64,000 bases of DNA from OFTM10 sp964344055 (GCA_964344055.1 CAYFLT010000005.1:68654-132653), one strand, 5' to 3'; shown: positions 1 to 8,829, counted from the first letter of the stretch. The notes: generated by a model from the sequence alone, not told the origin. A program made the numbers and translations.

Positions 1-560
1 AGCGAGATGCTGATCCCTGCCGCGGTGTGCCGTAGCGCCTTCTCGCCCCGGGTGCGGAGCAGGGCGACCACCACGATCGGCCAGATCACGTAGAACTGTT
101 CCTCCACCGAGAGCGACCAGAGATGGGAGAACGGCCCGCCGTGGGTCTGGGTGGCGACATCGTGCCAGTTCGCCACGTACGACAGGGCCCACAGGCTCCG
201 CGGTACGAGCCGGTCCTCCAAGCGGGGGGCGTCGAGTACGGCCGCGAAGGTCCACACGGCGATGACGAGCGCGAAGAGCGCCGGGAGCAGGCGAAGCGCC
301 CGCCGGATGTAGAACCGACGAAGCGAGATCCCGCCTCTCCGGTGCTGCTCGTCGATGAGTAGCCGGGTGATGAGAAAGCCGCTCAGGACGAAGAACAGGT
401 CCACCCCGATGAAGCCGCCGTCGATGCCGAACCAGCCTCCGTGATAGGCGACCACCACGATGACCGCGATGGCACGGAGCCCGTCGAGGGAGGCGACGTT
501 GCCGAGTGGCTCCCAGTCGGAGCGCGTTTGGATCCCGGGCCGGGCGCCGACGGTGGTCAT
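1..560 (-). CDS. Acyltransferase-3 family membrane protein, N-terminal part
   Basis: The gene runs off the left edge; about 186 N-terminal codons are visible from an ATG at 560. It is an OafA/YrhL-type integral membrane O-acyltransferase, which acylates cell-envelope glycans or lipids. Signature pieces seen are the catalytic-type His in VVVAYHGG, the motif GGFIGVDLFFVLSGFLIT, the basic stretch RRFYIRRALRLLPAL and HLWSLSVEEQFYVIWP, with several membrane segments. Forty-two bases separate it from the stop of the MFS gene on the same strand, so the two could be co-transcribed. The acceptor cannot be told, and the C-terminal domain that could distinguish SGNH-fused subtypes lies outside the window. 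Confidence 0.9.
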   Translation of the reverse strand, partial: MTTVGARPGIQTRSDWEPLGNVASLDGLRAIAVIVVVAYHGGWFGIDGGFIGVDLFFVLSGFLITRLLIDEQHRRGGISLRRFYIRRALRLLPALFALVIAVWTFAAVLDAPRLEDRLVPRSLWALSYVANWHDVATQTHGGPFSHLWSLSVEEQFYVIWPIVVVALLRTRGEKALRHTAAGISIS

Positions 561-602
561 GGCTCTTCATCGGCGCGAACCGAGCCCGGCTGAGCGGATT
601 CG

Positions 603-2042
603 CTAGTCCACCGCCCCAGCCCGGTCGTGGCTGGACCCGGACGGGAACGTCACGATCACCACCACCGACGAGAGGATGTAGCAGGCGGAGATCCAGACCC
701 AGGCCCAGCGGTAGCCGGTGATGTCGGTTTCGTCCACGCCCAGCGCGACGAGGGTGATCGTCACCGAGATCCCCAGCGCGTACGCCGCCTGGCGGATCGT
801 GTTGAACGTGGCGCCGGCCACACCGAACCGGGAAGGTGGGATGTCGGACAGCCCCGCGCTCGACCACGTGGCGACGGTGAGCCCGATGCCCAGGCCGATG
901 GGGATGCTCAGTGGAACCAGCTGGTCCCAGACCCGCGGTTCCTCGGTGAGGACGGCGAGATACCCGAGGTAGCCGCTGGCGCAGAGGAACGAACCCGCAC
1001 CGAGCACCCAACGGTGGCCGAACCGGTCGGCCACCGATCCGGTGATCGGGGAGAGCACCGCGGCGATCAGTGGCGCCGGCATGAGCGCCAAGCCGGTGGT
1101 CCGGATCGACTGACCCCACAGGTCCTGGAGCACCAGCGACGTGACGAAGCCGCCGGCAGTGAAGGCGAATCCGTAGAAGACGACGCTGATGTTGGTGCTG
1201 CGGTACGAACGGTAGGCGAACAGGCTGAGGTCGAGCAGGGGCTCAGGATGGGATCTCGAGCGCCGGACCAGGGCGGGGAACAGGGCGACGCCGATCGCGA
1301 AGAGGGCGACGCCTCTGGGGTCACCGATTCCCCAGGACTCGCTCTGCACGATGGCGAACATGACGAGGGTGACCGCGGTGGTTCCGATCGCGACGCCGGT
1401 GAGGTCGATCCGGCCGGTGGCCTCGGGGTCCTTCGACTCGCGGAGAAGTCGCGGTCCGATGATCAGGACGAGCACGCAGAGGGGCACGTTGATGAGGAAG
1501 ATCGCCCGCCAGTTGAAGGCGTCGATCAATGCGGATCCGATCACCGGACCGGTGACGGCGCCAAGCGATCCCGCGGCGCCGGCGACCCCGATGGCCGTGC
1601 TGCGCCGGCTCGCCGGGAAGTCGGGGAGCATGACGGCGAACGATGTCGCCATGGTGACCGCACCGCCCACCGCCTGGATCACCCGAAAGGTGATGAGAAG
1701 GGGCGCGTTGGGAGCCACCCCCGTCAGCAGGGAACCCAACATGAACAGGGCGACACCCGGGAGGAACACGCGGCGGCGGCCAATGCTGTCGCCGAGTCGA
1801 CCGGCCAGGAGCAGGAGGGCACCGACGGTGATGTTGTAGCCGGAGATGACCCAGCTGAGTTGGGAGCGCGGCACGCCGAAGTCGTTCTGGATCGACGGGA
1901 ATGCCACGTTCACCGCGGAGAGGTCGATCACGACCAGGAAGGTCGTCAGGGTCGTGACCGAGAGCGCGAGCCACGCCTGCGTCGACACCGTGGTGTCGGG
2001 TGGGCCCGCGGGGGTCGAGAGCGCGGCAGGCTCGGGCGGCAT
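603..2042 (-). CDS. MFS transporter, DHA2/EmrB-like
   Basis: A 479-residue major facilitator superfamily protein with about 14 hydrophobic segments, the length and layout of proton-coupled drug exporters of the DHA2 family. The N-terminal TM1 region contains FLVVIDLSAVNVAFPSI, motif A is GRLGDSIGRRR and the antiporter motif C is GAAGSLGAVTGPVIGSAL, which supports efflux rather than uptake. The substrate is not predictable. The start ATG at 2042 follows a divergent or unrelated gene and no regulator of the TetR or MarR type sits beside it. Confidence 0.9.
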   Translation of the reverse strand: MPPEPAALSTPAGPPDTTVSTQAWLALSVTTLTTFLVVIDLSAVNVAFPSIQNDFGVPRSQLSWVISGYNITVGALLLLAGRLGDSIGRRRVFLPGVALFMLGSLLTGVAPNAPLLITFRVIQAVGGAVTMATSFAVMLPDFPASRRSTAIGVAGAAGSLGAVTGPVIGSALIDAFNWRAIFLINVPLCVLVLIIGPRLLRESKDPEATGRIDLTGVAIGTTAVTLVMFAIVQSESWGIGDPRGVALFAIGVALFPALVRRSRSHPEPLLDLSLFAYRSYRSTNISVVFYGFAFTAGGFVTSLVLQDLWGQSIRTTGLALMPAPLIAAVLSPITGSVADRFGHRWVLGAGSFLCASGYLGYLAVLTEEPRVWDQLVPLSIPIGLGIGLTVATWSSAGLSDIPPSRFGVAGATFNTIRQAAYALGISVTITLVALGVDETDITGYRWAWVWISACYILSSVVVIVTFPSGSSHDRAGAVD

Positions 2043-2128
2043 CGGGTCACCCTACGGGGGTCGACCACGATGACTCGGTGTCCGCGCGCCAGGATCTTGC
2101 GCCGGCGGCTGGCCCCGGGCCGGAACTC

Positions 2129-2563
2129 CTAGCGGCCGGAGATGTAGTCGGTGAGCTGTTGGCGTTCGGTTTCGAGCTCGTCGAGCTTGGCGTTGACAAT
2201 GTCGCCGATGCTCACGATGCCGACCAGAGTCCCCTCGTCGTCGAGCACGGGGACGTGGCGGAACCGGCCCTGGGTCATGTCGTTCATGAGTTGATCGATG
2301 CGCGAGGCGGGAGTGCAGGTGACGACATTGACGGTCATCAGCTCGCGTGCAGTGCGTTCCATGAGCTCCTCGGCATCGCCCGCGAGCCCTCGGACGATGT
2401 CGCGTTCGGAGAGGATCCCTTCGATGTGTTCACCGTCGGACGACACGACGAGTGCACCGACGCGCTTTTCGGCCAGCGTGGCGACGACCGACCGGATCGT
2501 GTCGTCGGGCGACGTGGTGGCTACGTCGCTGCCCTTCCGCCTCAAGATCTCGCTGATCAACAT
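2129..2563 (-). CDS. Tandem CBS-domain protein
   Basis: A 144-residue cytosolic protein made of two CBS domains, the nucleotide-sensing (AMP/ATP/SAM) module. Repeat 1 covers the DDTIRSVVATLAEKRVGALVV region and repeat 2 the ASRIDQLMNDMTQGRFRHVPV region, both ending in the usual IVSIGDIV or ILSERDIV helix. The ATG at 2563 is preferred because GGAGGT lies seven bases upstream (2571-2576); a TTG at 2593 would extend the protein by ten residues without a ribosome site. The protein has no fused channel or enzyme domain, so it is a stand-alone energy-status sensor of unknown partner. It is divergent from the acyl-CoA synthetase. Confidence 0.9.
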   Translation of the reverse strand: MLISEILRRKGSDVATTSPDDTIRSVVATLAEKRVGALVVSSDGEHIEGILSERDIVRGLAGDAEELMERTARELMTVNVVTCTPASRIDQLMNDMTQGRFRHVPVLDDEGTLVGIVSIGDIVNAKLDELETERQQLTDYISGR

Positions 2564-2622
2564 TCCCGCCACCTCCAGCAGCCTGGTGTTCAACCCATTG
2601 CGGATTCCAACCCTCGCTCCAG

Positions 2623-2638
2623 TGTGACAGCTGCCACA
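2623..2638. promoter_or_regulatory. CRP/GlxR-like palindrome between divergent genes
   Basis: TGTGACAGCTGCCACA matches the CRP-family consensus TGTGA-N6-TCACA at 9 of 10 fixed bases. It lies 60 bases upstream of the CBS gene and 62 bases upstream of the acyl-CoA synthetase. A -10-like TACGGT (2664-2669) follows, so the site centre is about 45 bases before the likely transcription start of the synthetase, close to class II activator positions. The protein that binds is inferred, not seen. Confidence 0.5.
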
Positions 2639-2699
2639 TGGCTTCGAAAGTAGGGCACCCTGTTACGGTTTCGACAGCACACCATCAGGAGGGGGAATC

Positions 2700-4340
2700 A
2701 TGGCCGAGTCGTACACGGCCGGGGCGGTCGACATCCCGCTGCTCGAACAGACCATCGGCGCCAATCTCGCCGATACGGTCGCCGCGCACCCGGACCGGGA
2801 AGCGCTGGTCGTACCCCATCAGGGGATCCGCCAGACGTGGACGGAATTCGCCGCCACCGTCGCCGAGGTGGCCAAGGGGCTGCTCGCCATGGGTGTCGAG
2901 AAGGGCGACCGGGTCGGCATGTGGAGCCCCAACTACGCCGAGTGGACCTACACCCAGTACGCCACCGCGTTGGTTGGAGCAATCCAGGTCAACATCAACC
3001 CCGCCTATCGCACGAACGAGCTGGAGTACGCCCTACGCCAGTCCGGCTGCCGGCTGCTGGTCACTCGCTCCGAGTACCTGACGTCGGTGTATCGGGACAT
3101 GGTCGAGGAGGTGGCGCCCGCGCTGCCGGACCTCGAGCGGGTCATCTACTTCGACACCGACGACTGGGCGGGCCTTCTCGCAGCCGGAGGTTCCGTTTCG
3201 GATGCCGATCTCGAGGCGCGAGCCGCCTCGCTCGCACCCGAGGATCCGATCAACATCCAGTACACGTCGGGCACGACGGGCTTTCCCAAGGGCGCCACCC
3301 TCAGCCACCGCAGTATCCTGAACAACGCGCGGATGGTGGGTGACTCGTGCGCCTACACCCCAGAGGACCGGGTCTGTATCCCGGTGCCCTTCTACCACTG
3401 CTTCGGAATGGTGATGGGCAACCTGGCGTGCTCGGTGTTCGGCGCCACGATGGTGGTCCCGTGCCCGACCTTCGATCCCGAGGCGGTCCTGAAGACGCTC
3501 GAGGCCGAGCGCTGCACGTCCCTCTACGGCGTGCCGACGATGTTCGTCGCCGAGCTCGGGCATCCCGATTTGGGTGATTTCGACCTGTCCCATCTCCGCA
3601 CCGGGATCATGGCCGGCTCCCCGTGTCCGATCGAGGTCATGCGGCGGGTCATCGACGAGATGAACATGAGTCAGGTCACGATCGCCTACGGCATGACCGA
3701 GACGTCGCCCGTGTCCACCCAGACCAGCACCGACGATTCGGTGAAACACCGGGTGTCGACGGTGCGGCGGGTACTTCCCCACGTCGAATCGAAGATCGTC
3801 GACCCCGACACCGGCGAGGTCGTACCCCGAGGCTCAGAGGGCGAGTACTGCACCCGGGGCTTCCACGTGATGCTCGGCTACTGGGACGAGCCAGAGAAGA
3901 CCGCCGATGCCATCGACGGCGACGGGTGGATGCACTCCGGTGACCTCGCCACCATGGATGACGGCGGGTACGTGAACATCGTCGGGCGGATCAAGGACAT
4001 GATCATCCGCGGCGGGGAGAACGTGTACCCCCGCGAGATCGAGGAGTTCCTCTACACCCACCCCTCGGTGGTCGACGCCCAGGTGATCGGGGTGCCCGAC
4101 TCCCGTTACGGCGAGGAGATCATGGCGTGGGTACAGCTCGCTGCCGGTGAGGAACTCACCGAGGACGAGCTGAAGGACTTCTGCAAGGGCAAGATCGCCC
4201 ACTTCAAGATCCCCCGGTACGTGAAGTTCGTCTCGGAGTTCCCGATGACGGTCACCGGCAAGGTCCGCAAGGTCGAGATGCGGGAGAAGTCCATCGCCGA
4301 CCTCGGCCTCCACGACGCCGCCAACACCGAAACCGCGTAA
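2700..4340 (+). CDS. AMP-dependent acyl-CoA synthetase
   Basis: A 546-residue ANL-superfamily ligase that activates a carboxylic acid with ATP to the acyl-adenylate and then to the CoA thioester in the cytosol. Adenylation motifs are complete: P-loop YTSGTTGFPKGATLSH, A5 YGMTETSP, hinge GRIKDMIIRGGENVYPREIE and the catalytic lysine in PMTVTGKVRK near the C-terminus. It resembles medium/long-chain fatty acid or cyclohexane-carboxylate ligases, but the substrate is not fixed by sequence. The start is certain: a strong AGGAGGGGG lies at 2688-2695. A CRP-like site upstream suggests catabolite control. The coxSLM operon follows 128 bases downstream on the same strand. Confidence 0.93.
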   Translation: MAESYTAGAVDIPLLEQTIGANLADTVAAHPDREALVVPHQGIRQTWTEFAATVAEVAKGLLAMGVEKGDRVGMWSPNYAEWTYTQYATALVGAIQVNINPAYRTNELEYALRQSGCRLLVTRSEYLTSVYRDMVEEVAPALPDLERVIYFDTDDWAGLLAAGGSVSDADLEARAASLAPEDPINIQYTSGTTGFPKGATLSHRSILNNARMVGDSCAYTPEDRVCIPVPFYHCFGMVMGNLACSVFGATMVVPCPTFDPEAVLKTLEAERCTSLYGVPTMFVAELGHPDLGDFDLSHLRTGIMAGSPCPIEVMRRVIDEMNMSQVTIAYGMTETSPVSTQTSTDDSVKHRVSTVRRVLPHVESKIVDPDTGEVVPRGSEGEYCTRGFHVMLGYWDEPEKTADAIDGDGWMHSGDLATMDDGGYVNIVGRIKDMIIRGGENVYPREIEEFLYTHPSVVDAQVIGVPDSRYGEEIMAWVQLAAGEELTEDELKDFCKGKIAHFKIPRYVKFVSEFPMTVTGKVRKVEMREKSIADLGLHDAANTETA

Positions 4341-4406
4341 ACCTCGGCTCGTCTCTGGCCAGCTTCGCCGCTGCATCTCCTACCACGCTCTGACGCTCCA
4401 CCGGCA

Positions 4407-4421
4407 CAGTCCGTCGGACTG
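4407..4421. promoter_or_regulatory. 15-bp perfect palindrome upstream of coxS
   Basis: CAGTCCG-T-CGGACTG is a perfect 7-1-7 inverted repeat, 66 bases after the acyl-CoA synthetase stop and 47 bases before the coxS start. No T-run follows and the loop is one base, so it reads better as an operator for a dimeric regulator than as a terminator. No regulator gene is adjacent. Confidence 0.35.
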
Positions 4422-4468
4422 CGCGAGACTCGGCTTCCGGACACCTGAAGACGAGAACTGGGGGATTG

Positions 4469-4957
4469 GTGAGAGTAACGATCACGGTCAACGGCGAGGC
4501 CCACTCGAGTGAAGTGGAGCCTCGCACGCTGCTGGTGCATCACCTGAGAGACACACTCGGGCTCACCGGCACCAACATCGGTTGCGACACGTCGTCGTGT
4601 GGCGCATGCACGATCCTGATCGACGGCCAGTCGGCGAAATCGTGCACGATGCTCGCCGTGCAGGCCGACGGCGCCGAGATCACGACCATCGAGGGCCTCG
4701 CCGCCACCGCCCAGGCCGACGGGACCGCCACGGGCGACAACAACTNNNNNNNNNNNNNNNNNNNNNNNNNNNNNNNNNNNNNNNNNNNNNNNNNNNNNNN
4801 NNNNNNNNNNNNNNNNNNNNNNNNNNNNNNNNNNNNNNNNNNNNNNNNNNNNNNNNNNNNNNNNNNNNNNNNNNNNGGCCTCGAAGGCAACCTCTGTCGC
4901 TGCACCGGCTACCACAACATCGTCAAAGCCGTCCTCACGGCAAAGGAGGGCATGTGA
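4469..4957 (+). CDS. coxS: Molybdenum hydroxylase [2Fe-2S] small subunit (CoxS-like)
   Basis: Electron-transfer subunit of a xanthine-oxidase-family hydroxylase, carrying two [2Fe-2S] clusters. The plant-ferredoxin-type cluster ligands are visible as GCDTSSCGACTILIDG with Cys39, Cys44, Cys47 and Cys59. The second cluster is half hidden by a 131-base N run (4746-4876), with CRCTGYHNIVKAV visible after it. The frame is kept across the gap and the total of 162 residues is the family norm, so the gap size is about right. GTG 4469 is chosen over TTG 4466 because GGGG lies four bases before it. Its stop overlaps the coxL start (TGATG). Confidence 0.9.
   Translation: MRVTITVNGEAHSSEVEPRTLLVHHLRDTLGLTGTNIGCDTSSCGACTILIDGQSAKSCTMLAVQADGAEITTIEGLAATAQADGTATGDNNXXXXXXXXXXXXXXXXXXXXXXXXXXXXXXXXXXXXXXXXXXXXGLEGNLCRCTGYHNIVKAVLTAKEGM
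4746..4876. other. Assembly gap (131 N) inside coxS
   Basis: An undetermined run within coxS. It should encode the CxxC half of the second iron-sulfur motif. The reading frame is continuous across it. Confidence 0.97.
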
Positions 4958-7197
4958 TGAGCGCCATCGGAACTCCCATGCTCCGCAAGGAGGACGCCAA
5001 GCTCCTCACCGGTGAGGGCAAGTACGTCGACGACATCCAGGTCCAGGGTCAGCTCTGGATGGGCATGGTCCGAAGCCCGCATGCCAACGCCACCATCAAC
5101 TCCATCGACGCCGTGGCCACCGACACGGCTCGCCACGTGGGCGACATCGTGGCGGTGGTGCTGGCCGACAGTCGCTACGGCGCGGCCGATGCCGCTGAGC
5201 AGGTCGTGGTCGACTACGACGCCCAGCCCGCCGTCGCGTCGATCGCCGCGGCCCGGGACGGTGACGCCCTGGTCCACCCCGATCTCGGCACCAACAAGGC
5301 CTACACGTGGCCGCTCGTCCCCGACCCGGACGCGCTCGACGCGGCGTTCGCCAACGCGGCCCACACCGTGTCGGCCGACTTCGTGCAGCAGCGGCTGATT
5401 CCGGCGGCGATGGAGCCCCGCGGCGTGCTGGCCGTGCCGTCGCCCCACGGTGGCGATGTCACCCTCTACAGCGCCACCCAGGTGCCCCACATCCTCAAGG
5501 TGATGATCGCGGCCACCACCGGCATTCCGGAGCAGAAGATCCGCGTCGTGGCGCCGGCAGTGGGCGGCGGCTTCGGCGCCAAGCTGAACGTCAACCCCGA
5601 CGAGATCCTCGCGGTGACCCTTGCCAACGCGCTGGGTCGCCCCGTGCGTTGGACCGAATCGCGGTCCGAAGCAGCGGGGTCCACCCATCAGGGTCGTGGC
5701 CAGCTGCAGCACATCGAGCTGGCAGCCGATGCCGACGGGAAGCTCCAGGGCGTGCGCGTCCACCTCGACGCCGACATGGGCGCCTACATGATGCTCATCA
5801 CACCCGGCGTCCCGCTGCTGGGAGGATTCCTCTACACCGGCGTCTACGACGTGCCGGCGTTCGGCTTCACCTGTAGCGGCTACTTCACCAACATGACTCC
5901 CACCGACGCCTACCGGGGCGCCGGTCGGCCCGAGGCCAGCTACGCGATCGAGCGGGCGATGGACCTGCTCGCCGCCGAGGTCGGGGTCGGACCCGACGAG
6001 ATCCGACGCCGGAACTACATCAACGGGGGCGAGGCGTTCGAGAACTTCGAAGCCGCGTCCACCCTGGTGTTCGACTCCGGCAACTACTCGCCGAACCTCG
6101 ACCGGGCGCTCGAACTGGCCGGCTACGACGATCTCCGGGCCGAGCAGGCCCGGCGGCGCGACACCGGTGAGGGCAAGCAGCTCGGCATCGGCATGTGCAC
6201 CTACGTCGAGATCTGTGGCCTCGCTCCGTCCCGGGCCCTCGGGGGCCTCGGCTTCGGCTCGGGTGGATGGGAGCACGCCACTGTGCGCCTGCTGCCCACC
6301 GGCAAGGTCGAGGTGGTCTCCGGTTCCACGCCTCACGGCCAGGGTCACGAGACGGCGTGGTCCCAGATCATCGCCGACAAGCTCGGTGTGCCGGCCGAGG
6401 ACGTCACGGTCCTGCACTCGGACACAGCGCTCAGCCCGCTCGGGCTCGACACCTACGGGTCTCGCTCGCTGGCGGTCGGTGGCATCGCGATCGCGATGGC
6501 AGCCGACAAGATCATCGAGAAGGCCCGCCTCATCGCCGCCCACCAGTTCGAGGCAGCGGCTGAGGACGTCCAGTTCGAGAACGGGGCGTTCTCGGTGGCG
6601 GGGTCGCCGTCGAACGTGATCGCGATCCAGGAGATCGGTTTCGCGGCATTCACCGCGCACGACCTCCCCGACGGCATGGAGCCGAACATGCAGGAGCAGG
6701 TCACCTTCGATCCGCCCAACTTCGCCTTCCCGTTCGGCACGCATGTGGCCGTCGTCGAGGTGGACGAGGACACCGGTGGTGTCGAGCTGATCGACTACAT
6801 CGCGGTGGACGACTGTGGCACCCAGGTCAACCCACTCATCGTGGAGGGCCAGGTCCACGGTGGGATCGTGCAGGGTGTCGCCCAGGCGCTCTACGAGGAA
6901 GCGATCTACGACGAGGACGGCAACATCACCAACCCGTCGATGATGGACTATCTCGTGCCGTCGCCCACCGAGGTGCCGAGCATGAAGCTCGACTCGACGA
7001 CGACGCCGAGCACATCCAATCCGCTCGGGGTGAAGGGCGTCGGCGAGGCCGGCACCATCGGCTCGGCGGCCGCGGTCATCAACGCGGTTTGTGACGCCCT
7101 GTCGCCGCACGGTGTCACGGACATCCAGATGCCCGCCACCCCCCAGCGGGTCTGGGAAGCGATCAGAGCCGGCAACGGAGCGGGAGGTGCAGCATGA
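4957..7197 (+). CDS. coxL: Molybdopterin large subunit, form II CoxL-like hydroxylase
   Basis: Catalytic subunit (746 residues) of an aerobic carbon-monoxide-dehydrogenase-type molybdenum hydroxylase. The molybdopterin motifs VGGGFGAK (about residue 202) and the catalytic Glu of GVGEAGTIG (about 697) are present. The active-site loop reads AYRGAGR (318-324), the form II signature, not the AYXCSFR of true form I CO dehydrogenase; gene order S-L-M also fits form II. CO oxidation is therefore not assured, and another carbonyl or heterocyclic substrate is equally possible. About 45 residues usually found between the first strand and the RHVGD motif are missing at residues 53-58, in frame. The start overlaps the coxS stop and the end overlaps coxM. 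Confidence 0.9.
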   Translation: MSAIGTPMLRKEDAKLLTGEGKYVDDIQVQGQLWMGMVRSPHANATINSIDAVATDTARHVGDIVAVVLADSRYGAADAAEQVVVDYDAQPAVASIAAARDGDALVHPDLGTNKAYTWPLVPDPDALDAAFANAAHTVSADFVQQRLIPAAMEPRGVLAVPSPHGGDVTLYSATQVPHILKVMIAATTGIPEQKIRVVAPAVGGGFGAKLNVNPDEILAVTLANALGRPVRWTESRSEAAGSTHQGRGQLQHIELAADADGKLQGVRVHLDADMGAYMMLITPGVPLLGGFLYTGVYDVPAFGFTCSGYFTNMTPTDAYRGAGRPEASYAIERAMDLLAAEVGVGPDEIRRRNYINGGEAFENFEAASTLVFDSGNYSPNLDRALELAGYDDLRAEQARRRDTGEGKQLGIGMCTYVEICGLAPSRALGGLGFGSGGWEHATVRLLPTGKVEVVSGSTPHGQGHETAWSQIIADKLGVPAEDVTVLHSDTALSPLGLDTYGSRSLAVGGIAIAMAADKIIEKARLIAAHQFEAAAEDVQFENGAFSVAGSPSNVIAIQEIGFAAFTAHDLPDGMEPNMQEQVTFDPPNFAFPFGTHVAVVEVDEDTGGVELIDYIAVDDCGTQVNPLIVEGQVHGGIVQGVAQALYEEAIYDEDGNITNPSMMDYLVPSPTEVPSMKLDSTTTPSTSNPLGVKGVGEAGTIGSAAAVINAVCDALSPHGVTDIQMPATPQRVWEAIRAGNGAGGAA

Positions 7198-8006
7198 TTC
7201 CGGCACCCGTCGAATACACCAGGGCCGGTTCGGCCGAAGAGGCGATCTCACTGCTCGTCGAGCACGGCGACGAAGCCAAGCTCCTCGCCGGTGGTCACTC
7301 GCTGATCCCGATGATGAAGTTCCGGTTGGCCACGCCGGCTCAGCTGGTCGACGTCGGCCACATCGACGAGCTCCGCTACATCCGAGCCGACAACGGCCAG
7401 GTGGCCATCGGCGCCGGCACTCGGCACACCGAACTCGAACACAGTGACGTTCTGGGCGCGGCGTGTCCTCTGCTCCAGCACGTGGCGTCCAAGGTCGGCG
7501 ATCCGCAGGTTCGTCACCGGGGGACGCTGGGCGGCACGCTTGCCCACGCCGACCCCGCGTCGGACCTACCGGCGGCGGTTCTCGCCCTCGGCGGCACGTT
7601 GGTCGCCCAGGGACCGAACGGTCAACGGGAGATCTCGGCCACCGAGTTCTTCAGCGGCTACTTCGAGTCGGTGCTGGCCGACGACGAGATTCTCGTCGAG
7701 GTGCGGGTCCCTGCCGACACCGGCGGATGGAGCTTCCAGAAGTTCAACCGCCGCGCCCAGGACTGGGCGATCGTCGGGGTCGTCGTGGCCGATGGGGGAT
7801 CCGGCATCTCGCTCATCAACATGGGATCGACCCCGTTGCGGGCCGGCGCGGCGGAAGCGGCGCTGGCGGGCGGTGCGTCGATCGCCGACGCGGCGGCCGT
7901 CGCTGCGGACGGTGCATCGCCGATCGCCGACGCCAACGCGGACGTCGACTACCGGAACCACCTCGCCCGGGTGCTGACTTCTCGTGGCTTGGAGGCAGCT
8001 CAGTAG
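7194..8006 (+). CDS. coxM: FAD-binding medium subunit (CoxM-like)
   Basis: The 270-residue flavin subunit that passes electrons from the iron-sulfur subunit to the electron acceptor. Both FAD pyrophosphate motifs are intact: AGGHSLIPMMK near residue 32 and TLGGTLAHADPASDLPA near residue 110, followed by the CO_deh_flav_C domain. The ATG overlaps the coxL stop by four bases, so the three subunits are translationally coupled. No coxD/E/F/G maturation genes follow in this window, a difference from many form I clusters. The TAG stop forms part of a -10-like TAGTCT before the next gene. Confidence 0.93.
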   Translation: MIPAPVEYTRAGSAEEAISLLVEHGDEAKLLAGGHSLIPMMKFRLATPAQLVDVGHIDELRYIRADNGQVAIGAGTRHTELEHSDVLGAACPLLQHVASKVGDPQVRHRGTLGGTLAHADPASDLPAAVLALGGTLVAQGPNGQREISATEFFSGYFESVLADDEILVEVRVPADTGGWSFQKFNRRAQDWAIVGVVVADGGSGISLINMGSTPLRAGAAEAALAGGASIADAAAVAADGASPIADANADVDYRNHLARVLTSRGLEAAQ

Positions 8007-8016
8007 TCTGCGCGAC

Positions 8017-8829
8017 ATGACTGAGATGCCGGCCGGGCTCTTCGCCCGAGAGTCCGGCCGGTACGTCCCCGACCCGATCTGTGCAGGCCCGTGGGACGCC
8101 GGCGCCATGCACGGCGGCCCTCCGACCGCGCTCTTCGGCCGGACCGTCGTCGACCACGAGGCCGACCCTGGCGACTGGCACCTGTCGCGTCTCACCGTCG
8201 AGCTGGTCCGCCCGATTCCGATCGCACCGCTGGCCATCGAGCTCGAGCTGGTGCGGCCGGGCCGGCGGGTCCAGCTCGTCGACGCGGTCATGCGCACGAC
8301 CGAAGGTCTCGAGGTCGCGCTCGCCCGGGGCCTCCGCATCCGCCACGGCGACAACGGGCTCGACGAAGACCGGGTGGTCCACCCGGATCCCCCGCACGTG
8401 CCCGCTCCGGAAACCCAGGCGAAGATCAAGTACGACTACGACCGCCCGTTCGGGGAGTTCTTCCTCGGTGCTCTCGAGATCCGGCCCGTGGGTATCGACG
8501 CCTTCTCGTCGAAGGGGCCGGCCCAGGTCTGGTTCAAGCTCCTGATCCCGGTGCTCGCCGGGACGCCCATCCAGCCGCTCGATCGGGCGCTCACCGCGGC
8601 CGATTTCCCGAACGGGATCTCGAGGGTCGTGGATCCCGAGCACTTCCAGTTCATCAACCCGGATCTCACGGTGAATCTGCACCGGCACCCGGAAGGGGAG
8701 TGGGTGTTGCTCGACGGCATGTCCCATGTGCGTCGGGGCGGCTATGGCACGGCTCAGGCCGTGCTGTCGGATCGTTCGGGCCTGCTCGGCACGTCCGTGC
8801 AGAGCCTGCTGGTGGCCGCTGCCCGGTGA
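8017..8829 (+). CDS. Acyl-CoA thioesterase family protein (double hotdog)
   Basis: A 270-residue TesB-like double-hotdog protein predicted to hydrolyse acyl-CoA thioesters. The N-terminal CAGPWDAGAMHGGPPTAL block is the hallmark of this family (GP..HGGPP.AL), and the second hotdog holds VWFKLLIPVL and HFQFINPDLTVNLHR. The ATG at 8017 is chosen: a -10-like TAGTCT ends seven bases upstream and no Shine-Dalgarno exists, so a leaderless transcript is likely, although read-through from the coxSLM operon 10 bases away is also possible. The next gene overlaps by GTGA. Confidence 0.85.
   Translation: MTEMPAGLFARESGRYVPDPICAGPWDAGAMHGGPPTALFGRTVVDHEADPGDWHLSRLTVELVRPIPIAPLAIELELVRPGRRVQLVDAVMRTTEGLEVALARGLRIRHGDNGLDEDRVVHPDPPHVPAPETQAKIKYDYDRPFGEFFLGALEIRPVGIDAFSSKGPAQVWFKLLIPVLAGTPIQPLDRALTAADFPNGISRVVDPEHFQFINPDLTVNLHRHPEGEWVLLDGMSHVRRGGYGTAQAVLSDRSGLLGTSVQSLLVAAAR

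Noticed and set aside
6000..6100. True form I CO dehydrogenase
   Set aside because: The active-site loop reads AYRGAGR and not AYXCSFR, and the gene order is S-L-M.
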